Below, in pieces: positions 34,269-45,600 of a stretch of DNA of 64,000 nucleotides. Under the pieces are notes generated by a model that did not search any database, was not told the origin of the DNA, and worked only from the letters and a program-made list of their open reading frames with translations. Each line of letters opens with the position of its first letter. Position 1 is the stretch's first letter. The stretch comes from Siderastrea radians (Eukaryota; Cnidaria; Anthozoa; Scleractinia; Rhizangiidae), in contig OZ024894.1 of the NCBI GenBank assembly GCA_964017195.1, forward strand, positions 32,556,284 to 32,620,283. The letters run 5' to 3'. The position numbers and the translations under genes are program-made.

Positions 34269-35789
34269 TAAATTTGGATGACATCTAGTTTAAGAATTGT
34301 TTCTGACAGGTCGCATAGCACAGGTAGGGGCCAGTAATGACTGTAATGAAGTCCATAAGTCGGCTGAACGAGTGGTCTCTGAAATATCTTGAGCATGGAA
34401 TGGATGGGGAAACAAAACTGCCTCTCAACAACCACTGATTGCTATCAACGACAACGATTTCGCCGTCCTGCTTTTACTAAATCCGTGCGTAATCCAATGT
34501 TTGGACCCGACTGATTGGCACGCTTATGTATTCAGATTCGTATTCTTATTCTATTTAATTTTTCACTTTATCACCATTTCAGTCTTGATAATGATGTCAG
34601 CGATATCAAAACGTTGCCTCATCTTGCTTTAAGTTTTGTATTTATGGCAAAATGCTTGAGCAAATGAGCAGTAGTTTGTCTTGAAACCAAGAATAATGAG
34701 CGCTAGAACCGTATAATAATACTTCAGTTTCAGGTCGGAATTTGTGGATTTCTTGTGGTTCTTCAATGTGAATTCCTTCTGGGCTTCAATAATAAAGAAT
34801 TACAGATGTGTTTGTCTTGGAAGGCGTTTCTTTGTTGGTCAGAAACGAAGTCAGTAATACTAACAAACTGTTGAGAGTTATTGCGAGAAGAATCAAAACA
34901 ACATGCGGACGGGTGACAACAAGTTTAGCTCTTACTTTTTTATTTGCGCGTTATTTCAGCGGTTTTTTTCTAGTACAAAATTAACCTGGATTAGAGTAGT
35001 GGTCATTGGGAATAACACAGAGTTAATAAGGCTTTTAAAACTTTGAAAATGGAGAATTACTTTGTTCTCTGGCCGGTAAGTGCAAGAAAACTTTCATGCA
35101 ATCAGCCGTTTTCCACTCCGTTAAGTCAACTGTTTCTTCAGGTTATGCATTAATGTGAATAAGGACGGGAAAAAATATTTAAAAACCCTCTTCTCTTCGT
35201 GAAGAATACTTGCTTCATCACAGTAATCAGCGAGGTGTAAATACATTTCGAAGTACTTTTAATATAAGCTTAATTATTTCTTTTCTCGCGCCTTCGTGGA
35301 AACCTGTCTTGAATGATGTCAAAACCACGAGTGAACCGCGTTTAACCCGAGCTTAACTGCCTTACCTAAGATCAGGTAACCTTCTTTTCTATCGGATCTT
35401 TTAACGTGATTTGAATAACGCTATATTTCAGCCTTGGAAAGCCGTAAAAACTAAATGGTTTTTTAATTCAGTGTTGCGTCCCGGCGAGGTTAATGAAGAA
35501 CAATCTAAATATGTAACCAATTAAGCTTCAACAAACTATCTTTAACCATTATTCAACAGTAAGGCATAAATTTCATAATTGCCAACAGCCAAACTACTCC
35601 CCGATACTGCCAAAGCATGTCTGGAAGTAAGGTTATGACCTGCAGATTCCTCCGTGCTAGGGACGCCATGTTTAAAACTTGAAAACACTCCTTTCATTTT
35701 TGCGCGCGAATTCGTAGTTCTTTCTGATTGGACAACATAAATCGGAGCTTCTTCGGACCCCGTCGGGCATAGATACGAAAATTGACCAA

Positions 35790-36090
35790 AAAAGGTACTT
35801 GTTCCCCCGGCTGTGTTCTTTTTCCGACTGTGTTAACGAAATCCACCTATGCCTCAACATGCGTTTTTTTGCTAGACAGAAGAACTAGGTCGTCGGCAAA
35901 GTCGAGATCTTCCAATCTGCTTGTCATTCTCCATCTGATTCCAATGTTTTCCTTTTCTACCGTTCGTCTCATAACCCAATCTATCACCAGCAAATACAGA
36001 AATCCGGACATTACACAACCTTATTTTATTTTTATATTTCTCATCACTTGTAAAGAACGCACCTAATGTGCCGTCTTTTCGCAAATATTT
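35790..36090 (-). pseudogene. LINE reverse-transcriptase core remnant
   Basis: The minus strand reads RWRMTSRLEDLDFADDLVLLSS, followed by KKTHVEA and a stop. The FADD is the catalytic RT box. Same strand as, and N-terminal to, the remnant at 32720-33425, so the two are probably one LINE split by about 2.4 kb. Confidence 0.8.
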
Positions 36091-36206
36091 AAATAAGTTG
36101 AATTTTATCGGCTGTCAATGTAGTAATTGCCTCTGATGTTATCTTATTTATATACACAGAGCCAATGTGTTTTTTAAATATAAATCATACGTTTTATTTA
36201 ACTTAA

Positions 36207-36838
36207 GGTGATTCCATTCAATTGCATTGCGCATCCTTTCTGCGCATCATTTTTTGCGTGATTTGCGCGCGCTCCAGCGCGCGCACTTTCGGAACTTGGT
36301 CGGTTTTCTATGAAAACTGAATTGTTCAGAGAAATAAATGGTCGTTTTCTCCTAATCGAGCACGGTGACCCCCATTTTTTATTGTGTAAACTCAATCAGG
36401 ACAGTGTTCCCAAAGCAAAATAAAAAAGTTAGCAAAAATCTATGATCAGATTTTGCACAGTTTAAAAAAATCCTACGAAAAAAGCCATTTAGAGTAGAGG
36501 ACCGCACATCAATCTACCGTCGTCACCGTCTACTTTTGAGTTTGCAGTAAATTTGAAGCATTTCGGCCATGGTTTGCACAACACAGATGACTATACATAT
36601 GTACAACGTCAACCTATACATGAAATATCAATCTGCAGTGGAAATATTGAGCATATTGGCTTCTCGCGTTTATTGCCTGAAAGTGCCTTTAAACACTGTA
36701 TTCGTCAGCGGTATACCACTAAAACGAACACAGTGACCCCCCATTTTTATTGCAATTTTAGACCCTACATGACTTATTGAATATTTGTGCCAAGCTTCAT
36801 TACAAATCTATGGCAGATTCTTTTTCCGGGGAATCACC
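36207..36838. mobile_element. TTAA-type MITE, GGTGATTCC family (copy 2)
   Basis: Ends are GGTGATTCCATTC and GGGGAATCACC, between TTAA at 36203-36206 and 36839-36842. Length 632 bp, opposite orientation to copy 1. Shared interior: ATTGCGCATC, the GCGCGCGCTCCAGCGCGCGC hairpin, AAATGGTCGTTTTCTC and CGGTGACCCC. Confidence 0.88.
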
Positions 36839-37162
36839 TTAAAGGAGCTACGTCACAGATAACGCATCTTGAAAAAATTGGTAAATTTTTTCAAGTTTGT
36901 CATTCGTTATCCCTCTTAATCTCCCTCAGTCGTAACCACCTTATTTAGTTTTGGTTTACTATTACTTCTTTGGTGTTTTTCTACCTTAGGAAACTATTAT
37001 TTTGAGGTTTCCTTCAATGTGAAAGTAATTCTAATTGCAGATCAGAAAAATGAAGGAAAATACCGTGGCATAGCTCTTTTAATTACCTTTAGACTTGACC
37101 AATATAATAATCGCCCCGGGCTGTTATCAAGCCAAGTCTTGGCAGAGGTGCGAGCCGTGGAG

Positions 37163-37222
37163 CCATCTATCCGCGACCTCGGGATTTTTATCACCGATGC
37201 TCTACCGACTGAGCTGCGAGGA
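37163..37222 (-). repeat. tRNA-derived fragment (A-box half)
   Basis: On the minus strand, CTCGCAGCTCAGTCGGTAGA then GCATCGGTGATAAAAATCCC resembles the D arm and anticodon arm of a tRNA. The T arm is not recognisable. Probably a SINE remnant. Confidence 0.45.
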
Positions 37223-37336
37223 TAGAGTTCGACTGAACTCTGGGTAATTTAGATGGTAATGCACGGCATTTATGTATCCTTCACATCCTCACTGAGCAAA
37301 TAAAACTCTAAATTTCTCACGACCTTTTCCCGTCTG

Positions 37337-37372
37337 GCCTCGTAGCTCATTCGGTAGAGTATCGGTGAACCT
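37337..37372 (+). repeat. tRNA-derived fragment (A-box half), opposite orientation
   Basis: GGCCTCGTAGCTCATTCGGT then AGAGTATCGGTGAACC resembles the same tRNA-like head as 37163-37222, inverted about 110 bp away. Confidence 0.4.
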
Positions 37373-37627
37373 CATTAAGGTCAAAGAAATCTTCTTTACT
37401 TCGTGTTGTCCACATTACCTTACTAGGGCAACGCTCCACACGAAATTAATGAGTTTGCTTTCAGCACTTAAATTTACATTGCCTACTTAATTCTTTGATT
37501 TCTCAATTGTACAACCAGTGCCGCGCGACGCAACGTTCCGAATACAGTTCAATTTTATCCAAGTAACCGCTGTCCACCCGAGTGTCCGGATCGTTTGAGA
37601 TCGTCCCTATAATCCTACCGATCAGTT

Positions 37628-37993
37628 AAACATATTTTTGGAAGGTCCATACGATCCGGATGGTCAAACAGAAATCAGCCTTCAAAGGACCGCGAATAAG
37701 AGTTCTTTTTTGCAAGTTTTATGGAAAAGGAGCGCAAGTGTTCCCTCTTTAAAATATTTTTAGAAGGCTGAATACGATCCGGACAGTCATATAGAAATCA
37801 GCCTTCAAAGGACCGCGAAGAAGAGTTCTTTTTTGCACGATTTATGGAAAAGGAGCGCAAGTGCTTCCACTTAAAAATATTTTTAGAAGGTCAATAAGAT
37901 ATGGACAGTCATATAGAAATTAGCCTTCAAAGGATGTGAAGAAGGGTTCATTTTTTGTAAGATGTATGGAAAAAGAGTGCAAGTGTTCCCTCT
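37628..37993. repeat. Three-copy ~121-bp minisatellite
   Basis: Copies begin near 37628, 37751 and 37872. Each contains ATATTTTT.GAAGG, GTCA.A.AGAAAT.AGCC, TTCAAAGGA, GTTC.TTTTTTG, and TATGGAAAA.GAG.GCAAGTG. Divergence is moderate. Confidence 0.88.
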
Positions 37994-38929
37994 ACCACAG
38001 TGTGACTGTCCCCTTTCGCGGTCTCGTGAGGTTTGCTTCTTGTTATACACCCGTGACAGAATAAGGAGCGAAGACGAATGACTATTTACTTTTAACACCT
38101 TTTTATTACAATTCGCAATTAAATTTTCTTTGTTAAAGATCACCTATCTCACAGAAATACGTTTACCCATTTCAGCCTTAACCTTGAGTCAGCATTGGCC
38201 ATTAAAAGTACGTATGCTACTTGATACATATTCGTGAGGAGATTCAGGGGCCTATATCGTCGTTAAGGTCTTATGTGCCACTCGGCACGAAGAGGATTTC
38301 GTAGTGAGTGATATCGTCGTTAAAAGTCTGATAGCGTCCTCTTATGTCATTAATTCTGCTACTGTACTTATGCGCGTATGGAGGTTCAGTGGAAGGGACT
38401 TGTAAGAGAGATTTCATCTCACTCTATGGGAGCCTCACGTTTTGTACAGAAGCCTTAAGTCTAGAGTGTCTTCTGAAAGCAAGACGCGTGAAAACTTTCA
38501 CTATCATTACTAATCGAACGGTGTGGGGGCTGCACCCATTTATGCGTGTGTAGTAAAACAGAACTCCTACATTAAATGAACTTGGTTCCATCAAGAGTTT
38601 TTTCTCGTTGAAAATTGAAAAGCTTCGGTCAACTTGGTGCTTGGTTTTTGAATAGAAATTAACTTAAAGTGGCCAAGAACCTTCACCTCTCTTCGGTCAC
38701 TTTTCTTGAAAGTTTCAAGTGGGCGTGAACAAGCCTCATGCGGTAGGCTATCAGTACATTCATTAGAAAATTGCTCTAACACGTGTAAGGGAAAAGAAAA
38801 TGCAGCCTTACTTTCCTTGTGTTGCTGTTTATTGCACTGCACAACTATTGCTCTGTCTTTGAAGTGTGAGTGAGATCTCACGTGTGATCATTCAAGTAAC
38901 AAGCTGTGATGCTGTTTTTTGTTCTGTAC

Positions 38930-39450
38930 AGAGTGGATATAAGCTTTGCGTACGTGGACAAAATCCTTAAGTGCAGCCATTCAAATGATTCACCTGCTGA
39001 ACTTTACTTTTCGGTGATGCTTTATATTATACTGTACAACTTGGTCTGCAACTACATGGACAAAATATTTGAGTAATGGGTCCATTTAAACGAAAGTTAG
39101 GGTGTAGTACTTTCCTGCGGTACTTTTTATTACGCTGTACAAGGCGGTTCTAACTACTGATTATGTCGACTACACCCTAAATTTTCTCCATTCAAATGAA
39201 ATTTACTGAACAGTACTTTCCTGTGGTACAGTTTAATACGCTTGAAAAGGCGGCTTTAGCTATTGCGTCTGTGGAAAATCCAGAGTGTGACCATTCAAAT
39301 GAAAGATGCAGTACGGAGTTATTCTACCTTTCACATCTTTGGATCAAATCCTCAATCGTGACCATTCGAACAAACTAGCAATACTTTCTTGTGTTAATAT
39401 CACTTATGCTGCACAAAGTGGGACAAATTCTGAGTCTTTCAATGAAGTAA
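38930..39450. repeat. Degenerate ~110-bp tandem repeat downstream of the M13 gene
   Basis: The phrases CTGTACAA.G.GG, CCATTCAAATGAAA, and ACTTTCCTG.GGTAC.. recur about five times in the same order. Related pieces occur near 28735, 31880 and 57485. Confidence 0.7.
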
Positions 39451-39549
39451 TTACCTAAGAATGGCTAAAAAAACCATTTAGGAACTAGCTCCTTGAACCG
39501 AGTGGTTGCGACTTTTGTTTTAACTCTGTATTCTTTTAAAAATTGATTG

Positions 39550-39563
39550 TTTATTCATTTATT
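39550..39563 (-). promoter_or_regulatory. Polyadenylation signals for the M13 peptidase gene
   Basis: Two AATAAA hexamers on the minus strand (39558-39563 and 39550-39555) lie about 110-120 nt beyond the stop codon at 39672. The position suits a 3'-end processing signal. The strand and spacing are seen; the use is inferred. Confidence 0.55.
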
Positions 39564-39671
39564 GACTTTTGTACTCTTGGGAATAAGACGGTGGGGTTGA
39601 TGGGGAAAAGGTTGGTTTAAAGTGAGAGTTTTTGGCGAAAGTAAGATGACCAGAGTAGTAACTGTCAGTCC

Positions 39672-42600
39672 TTAAAGCTGCAGTTCATCCTTACACCACA
39701 CTGCACACTTGCTTGTGGGATTCATTCGGGAGTTTCTCTTGCAGTTGAATGCTTTGGAAAATTCGTGTGAATTGGATAAAGTTCCAATAACCCTGTAATG
39801 AAAGAAAACAAAACCAATTGTTCAGTCATCAATAATACTTGACAAGGAAGCAGGCCGTTAAAGGGAAAATGCATGTCCAATTTAACAGTTCAACATATTA
39901 AAGTGTCGGCGCGAAGGTCCAATTCACGCACAAGGTGGCTAGTTCCTGCGACTAGTCCCAGGGACCGAGATCCTCTGTGTGAACTAACCATTTTCGTCAA
40001 AAATGTAGTGGCAAGGACCACACCTCAACAAGGTTACACCCCAGTATTTATTATATGTTATTCGTGGGAATCCATAGAGAGGGACATCTTGAAACAAAGT
40101 TTCTTGTCTATTTCCCACTCAGAAAAAGGAAATGGTTTGTTGACCGGTCTGGGCAGCTACATTTGTTTCCAGTCTCTGAAGTGTAAAAAGACCAGGAGAA
40201 TTGCTAAGCCATAAGAATGACATACTATCCGTTACTAGTCAAATAACTGAAAAATCCGATCGGGAGACTGATCATTCCACGTGTCGTCGCCAAAGTTCGT
40301 ATATTTCCGTGGAGGTTGACAATTAAGCGTTGCGTTTTTTTTTAAGAGCTCCAAAGTGGTTTCGCAAAATTCGCGCACGCGCATGTGAACGTTTCTAAAA
40401 TCCAGTGAGTAATTTCTTTCCCAGTAGCTTCGATGTTACTGGTCGACATTCCGAGTCGACCTTTTTACTCACCAAAATATCATGGTCTTTGAGGACGACA
40501 GTGGCAGCCACGAGCAATACTGTACCTACCAAAGTAACATTGATCCCTGTACGTTCAAACATTAATATCAATAAGAAAAATCTTACCTAAATTTCTCTTC
40601 CGAATGCCTATCGCTTAGAGTCGCCAAGTATTGCTCCGTAGGGCGACTGTTACTGCAATATGCCTTAAGTGACAAAAATTAACCCCACAGTTAGAGAAAA
40701 CGAAACGTGCACTGTTTCAAATTGCGTTCTAATGCGCAAGTCACTTGAGGCTTTTAAACAGTGTGTAATTCCGTTGTTTTAATGAGTGAAAGTGATATCA
40801 CTGAGTGATATCACTGAGTGAAAGTGATCTCACTGAGTGAAAGTGATATCACTGAGTGAAAGTGATATTGTAAGTGATATCAGCAACTTTATGAGCAGCT
40901 GTTGCCAATAAAGGCCAAAAAATTCATGCTTTCTCTCCAACTGCTGACATAAGGATCACTGCAATAGTTGTCCACAGTTTTCATATTATATGATAATTAA
41001 AATTTTGTATATTACCTTTCCATAACTTTTGTTCAGGGCATAATGTCTTCTCAACAAAAACAACACAGAGTGATGTGTAGGTCACAAGAGTAAAGGAACT
41101 GATAACCTTGGGTCATAAGCCCCCCCCCCCCCCCCAGGCCTGTTGCGTCGATAAAAAGAGCTTACGTAAACCACGAAGCCGAAAGCAAACTAAAAATCGC
41201 TGATTTTAAGTGAAATTCCACTGTGTATTTAATCAGGCTAGAAAGAAGACGGGTTGTGTAATAAAAAAGAAATTGGTGTTGGTATATAATCAGAATTTCC
41301 AAACGTGCCACAAGAAATAGAGATATTCAGACAAGATCAATGTAAGTTCAGTGAGAATGGGGGGGAGGGGGATGAGGGTTAAGTGTGCATTACCTGACCA
41401 AATCCTATGTAGAACAACTGTTCGCTTGTGAAGTTGATGCCCGGTAGTCGCCAAGATTCCTCTCCGTGTTTCCGTAACCAATTCTTGTAGGCCTTTACAG
41501 AAAATAAAAAGTGATGTTATAAGCAAAGACGGTGGAGCCAGAGACTGAGGGTAGGGTCCTCCCAGGGACTTTTTGCAGCTCCCGCCTACCGCCCACTCGA
41601 AAACACACTTCACAGTCCCTGTTAATAGTACACCAAAAAGACCCAGTTTCTCATAATTACTTAGTCCCTCGTCTGCTTGGAGAAACAATGAAAAACCTCT
41701 GCGCAGGGTTGAGAACCGTCACTCAAACCATGAATACAATGACTCCAAATGTGATATTAACGACTGAAAGTCCATGCCTCCACTTTCGAGAAAAATCTCA
41801 ATGTCAAGATAATGTTCACAGGTTCCACGTATATTTCACTGAGTTTAGTTGTGTTACCAACCTTTCATGACTGAAAATCTAAGCAGCTATCAATATATTT
41901 GCTATGCAATCAGTCAGAGACTTCAAGTAACAAAAATCAGAACAACGTTTCGATATGCCGGATATAGACTTGTTATCGAAACCTGCTAACAAAAGAGTAG
42001 CTTTGATAAAGTAATGTGCTTGTAAAAAAAAAGTAACTTACCCTGAAAGAAGCTTTGAAACCTCCGTTATCAGCAATGTTCTCGCCAAGAGTCAGCTTCC
42101 CATTAATCTGAAAACAGATGCAAAATGTAAAAACGTAACGCTATCAGCTTTCTCTTCATTCTGATTGCAAATCATTGTTTGATGAATAGGCAAAGTTACT
42201 TTAATAGGTGCACTTCTAGCAACTGATGATTGTGTATAAATGTAAAGAAAATTTAGTCCTTATACACGCCCATTGTGGAACGCAGTCCATAAAAAAGGAC
42301 ACTTGTCTGCTTTTCTGGTGTTTAAGAAGTCAAAGGAAACCTTAAATTGTATGTTCTAACAATTGTAATAATTGTAATAATTGTAATTGGAAATTGTAAT
42401 GAAAGTACAGTTCTTTCTTCCATGCACGAATTTCCCTTACCGGATATTCGTCGTGCACTTTGTACATGGAGTACTGATTCTCCACACATTTTGCCTTCGC
42501 GCTGAATCCATCCAGTGAATCCTGAGACCACCACTGGGCTGTCAACTCGCCATTTTTGTTGAACTTTCGTCCTAGAAAGACATTTGGTAAAAAAGAAAGT

Positions 42601-45600
42601 TGTTTGGAATGAAAAAGTACTGTCAGAGCTTTCCTTAAATGAGCACTGAAGGTAAGTGTGTCACATAATAAACTGAAATAAAGAGACTTTCGAAGCTAGA
42701 AAAATTACTCTGCACGGCTGTCACGCAGTAATAAAACAGCCTGGCAATATCTGACACGAGAGCGAAATTTAAACTGACCTAGTGTGCTAAAACTTTTACA
42801 GGCGATAGATCAATAGCCTAAATCTGAATATTGAATTAAGATGAAAACGCCCTTTGTGCCAAAGACCAGGTGGTCCAACTTCTCTTTAGCAGCATGCTTT
42901 CTTGCTGCTGTAAATCAATTAACAGATTAACCGAATGCTTCTTTTTTTCAATACCCTTTTCAACAAAGGTAAAATTTACTGAAGGAGCAGATAAGTTCAT
43001 ACAAGAAAACTACTTTCATTATCTCAAATTATTAAATTCCCAATCTCCGTTATTGCATTTCCAGCTTTCTGATTGTTTCCCTCTACACACGTCATCTGTG
43101 AATAACCCTGCCTTTTGCCCTATAAGGAAATTGAATCCCATGTCAAGTGCCGAGGCATTGAAAAGATTTTGCAGCGAAGCAAAAGTTTTGTTCAAAGAGC
43201 AACGATTGCCGAAGTTGAGAATCTAATAAAACAATTATTCCACTCACTCTTGTTGGATGTGAAGTGATTATAACGCAGGCTCGTGGAACTTTTTTTTTTT
43301 TGAAATTATTACCTGTGTTATCGAACCCGTGTGTGAGTTCATGTCCAAGAATTGAACCGATTGCACCAAAGCTCAGTGACCTAGAAGGAAATTAGAACAG
43401 AAAACTGGCTGTCTGAAAACACGCACTCTTAAAAGACTGAAATCCGTATTTCGTTTACCCCATAGAAACACAATAGATTTTCCATGGGTTATTTTTCAAA
43501 TGGAAGTAGAATATCTTTCTCTGTGTTTCTTATGTTTATGATGAATGGAAGCAATGGTAGAAGCTTGAAGAGCTAGAAAAAGCAGTAGAATCACTCACCA
43601 ATGGAAACACTTGCAATGAATTTTTTACTTGTTCACTGGCTGACCTCATATTTCTTACAATAGTAAGTTCTTAAAAATTGTTCATAAATACGATAAAGAC
43701 AATTCCTCGTGTTAATAATTTTCTTTTTCTCGACACCTATTAGCACTGTAATATACAAATTTTTTAAAGAGAAATTGATTGTACATCATCCTGTATTTGT
43801 TTGTCAATGTAACTTACCTGGGACTTCCTTTGGCATAGAAAAATGGTGGTTGGAGAATGGCAGCAGGAATAACTAAATTCAAAGAATACAAAAGGAAACT
43901 TTACATGTGAAACAACGGGGAAAAAAGTAACATTTGAACGTTATTAGCTACCCATCAAATGAGCCCTCAAATCACAGGAAATCAATCTAAACAAACCGAC
44001 ATTGACGGAGCCACTTGGTTATTTTATTTTTATTTACTAATTAATAATTTTAAATAGTCTTTTTATTTTTTCCAAGCTTTATTGCACAGTTAAGTTAAAG
44101 TATGAATTCACGGTTTTCGGACTTACACAGTAAACGTTCACTTTATAACAACACTCATTTATTTAGGTTAAAAGAGAATTCAAACTGTTTTAAGAGCTTA
44201 AATCTAACGTCTCAACTATCTAATGTTAAATTGCCAAAGAGGAGTTCGTCTCGCTTACTTGACGAGCGATTAATGCACTTCTCCTGTGCTCTGCCAACCT
44301 CAGGCGCGACCCATAATCAGTAACTCAAATGTACACTGATAAGCACCGACCATGACTAAGTGAAATATGTTATCAATAAATGATACAGTGAAGTATGGAT
44401 TTCCTTACTGGTTGAATTCTAGCCAGTTAGCTAATCGCAGTGCACCACTCCCAGAGGGTAAACTTGATACTGAGCTTTGAAAGCCGGCTTCTTGCTTTTA
44501 ATTTTTGGCCTAGTACTATTATCCCGTACTCGATTGTACTTCCCATTCTCGTACACTGATTATTAAATACAGATAGGAGACTTACTTATTTCGTTCTCAT
44601 TGAAGCTGTACATCGCATTGATAGTTTGTGGATCCATAGGCCACCTAAATAATAAAAAGAGAATCAAGATGCCTTCTTTTGTATACTGCATTCTATATAA
44701 GACCCATTCCCGTCCAGAAAATTGAGCAAAGGGAAAGCAAAGTATGCGTATTGTTACCATTCTTAGTGAGTGAGGTGTACTTCAAGTACAGTGAACTACC
44801 AGCAACCTTATCAAGTCAGGAATCTGTGTTCAATTTTTCACGAGCAGGAAAGTTCTGATTCCCGACATGAATCAAATTGACGATCTTCCTGTTCACTTGT
44901 GGGGTGCAAAGAAGACCTTGAGTCTCTCTCATGTATATCCGATCAGTGATTCTGGCTCCTGTCAGAAATGTTGTCCGTATTCACTAGGCGTCCATTTTGA
45001 GTGGGTTAATTTTAGGGGAGATTCGTGGGTGGGAACAAGAAAACCATCCGTGATAACGGGGTATCCGTATTATGTGGGAGTCCGTATAGCAACGTTGGAA
45101 TGTACACATACACGTGATCGAGGTCAACTGTGTTCGTAATAACCGGTGTTTGACTGTACCATCTCTTTGTTCAGCACAACACAATTTTTTCTCAGTAGAT
45201 TGCTCTTGGTATTTCGGCTTTGGGTGAACTCTGAATAGATTTAGTTGCCGTTTCTTTCAACGATGAAAGCAACAATTTGAGACTGACAATGACTTGATTG
45301 ATGTGCATTGGTTTTCGGGGGCCTGGTACTAGTTACAGTTTCACCGTAAATGGTTTGAACCCATGAGTCATATCATAAGTCAGTAAACTGTATGAACGTC
45401 TGGGTGAGTGTAGTCCTGAGAAGAACTGTTTGTGGTGACATTGACTGACGTTTCGACAACCTCAGGTTGCCGAAACGCTGTCATCATCAGCGACTCTGAT
45501 GATGACTTCCGCTCAGGTTGTCGAAACATCAGTCAATGTCACCACAAACAGTCCTTCTCAGGACTACACTCACCCCGAGACGATCATAATTTACCGACTT

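Noticed and set aside
37628..37993. CRISPR-like array
   Set aside because: Units repeat over their whole 121-bp length with no unique spacers, and the host is eukaryotic. It is a minisatellite.
40488..40553. Minus-strand exon-like stretch coding [20 protein letters not shown] with an ACAG acceptor and GTGAGT donor
   Set aside because: It lies in the last M13 intron. Joined to exon 16 in the correct phase it gives a stop, and skipping it joins exons 16 and 17 cleanly.
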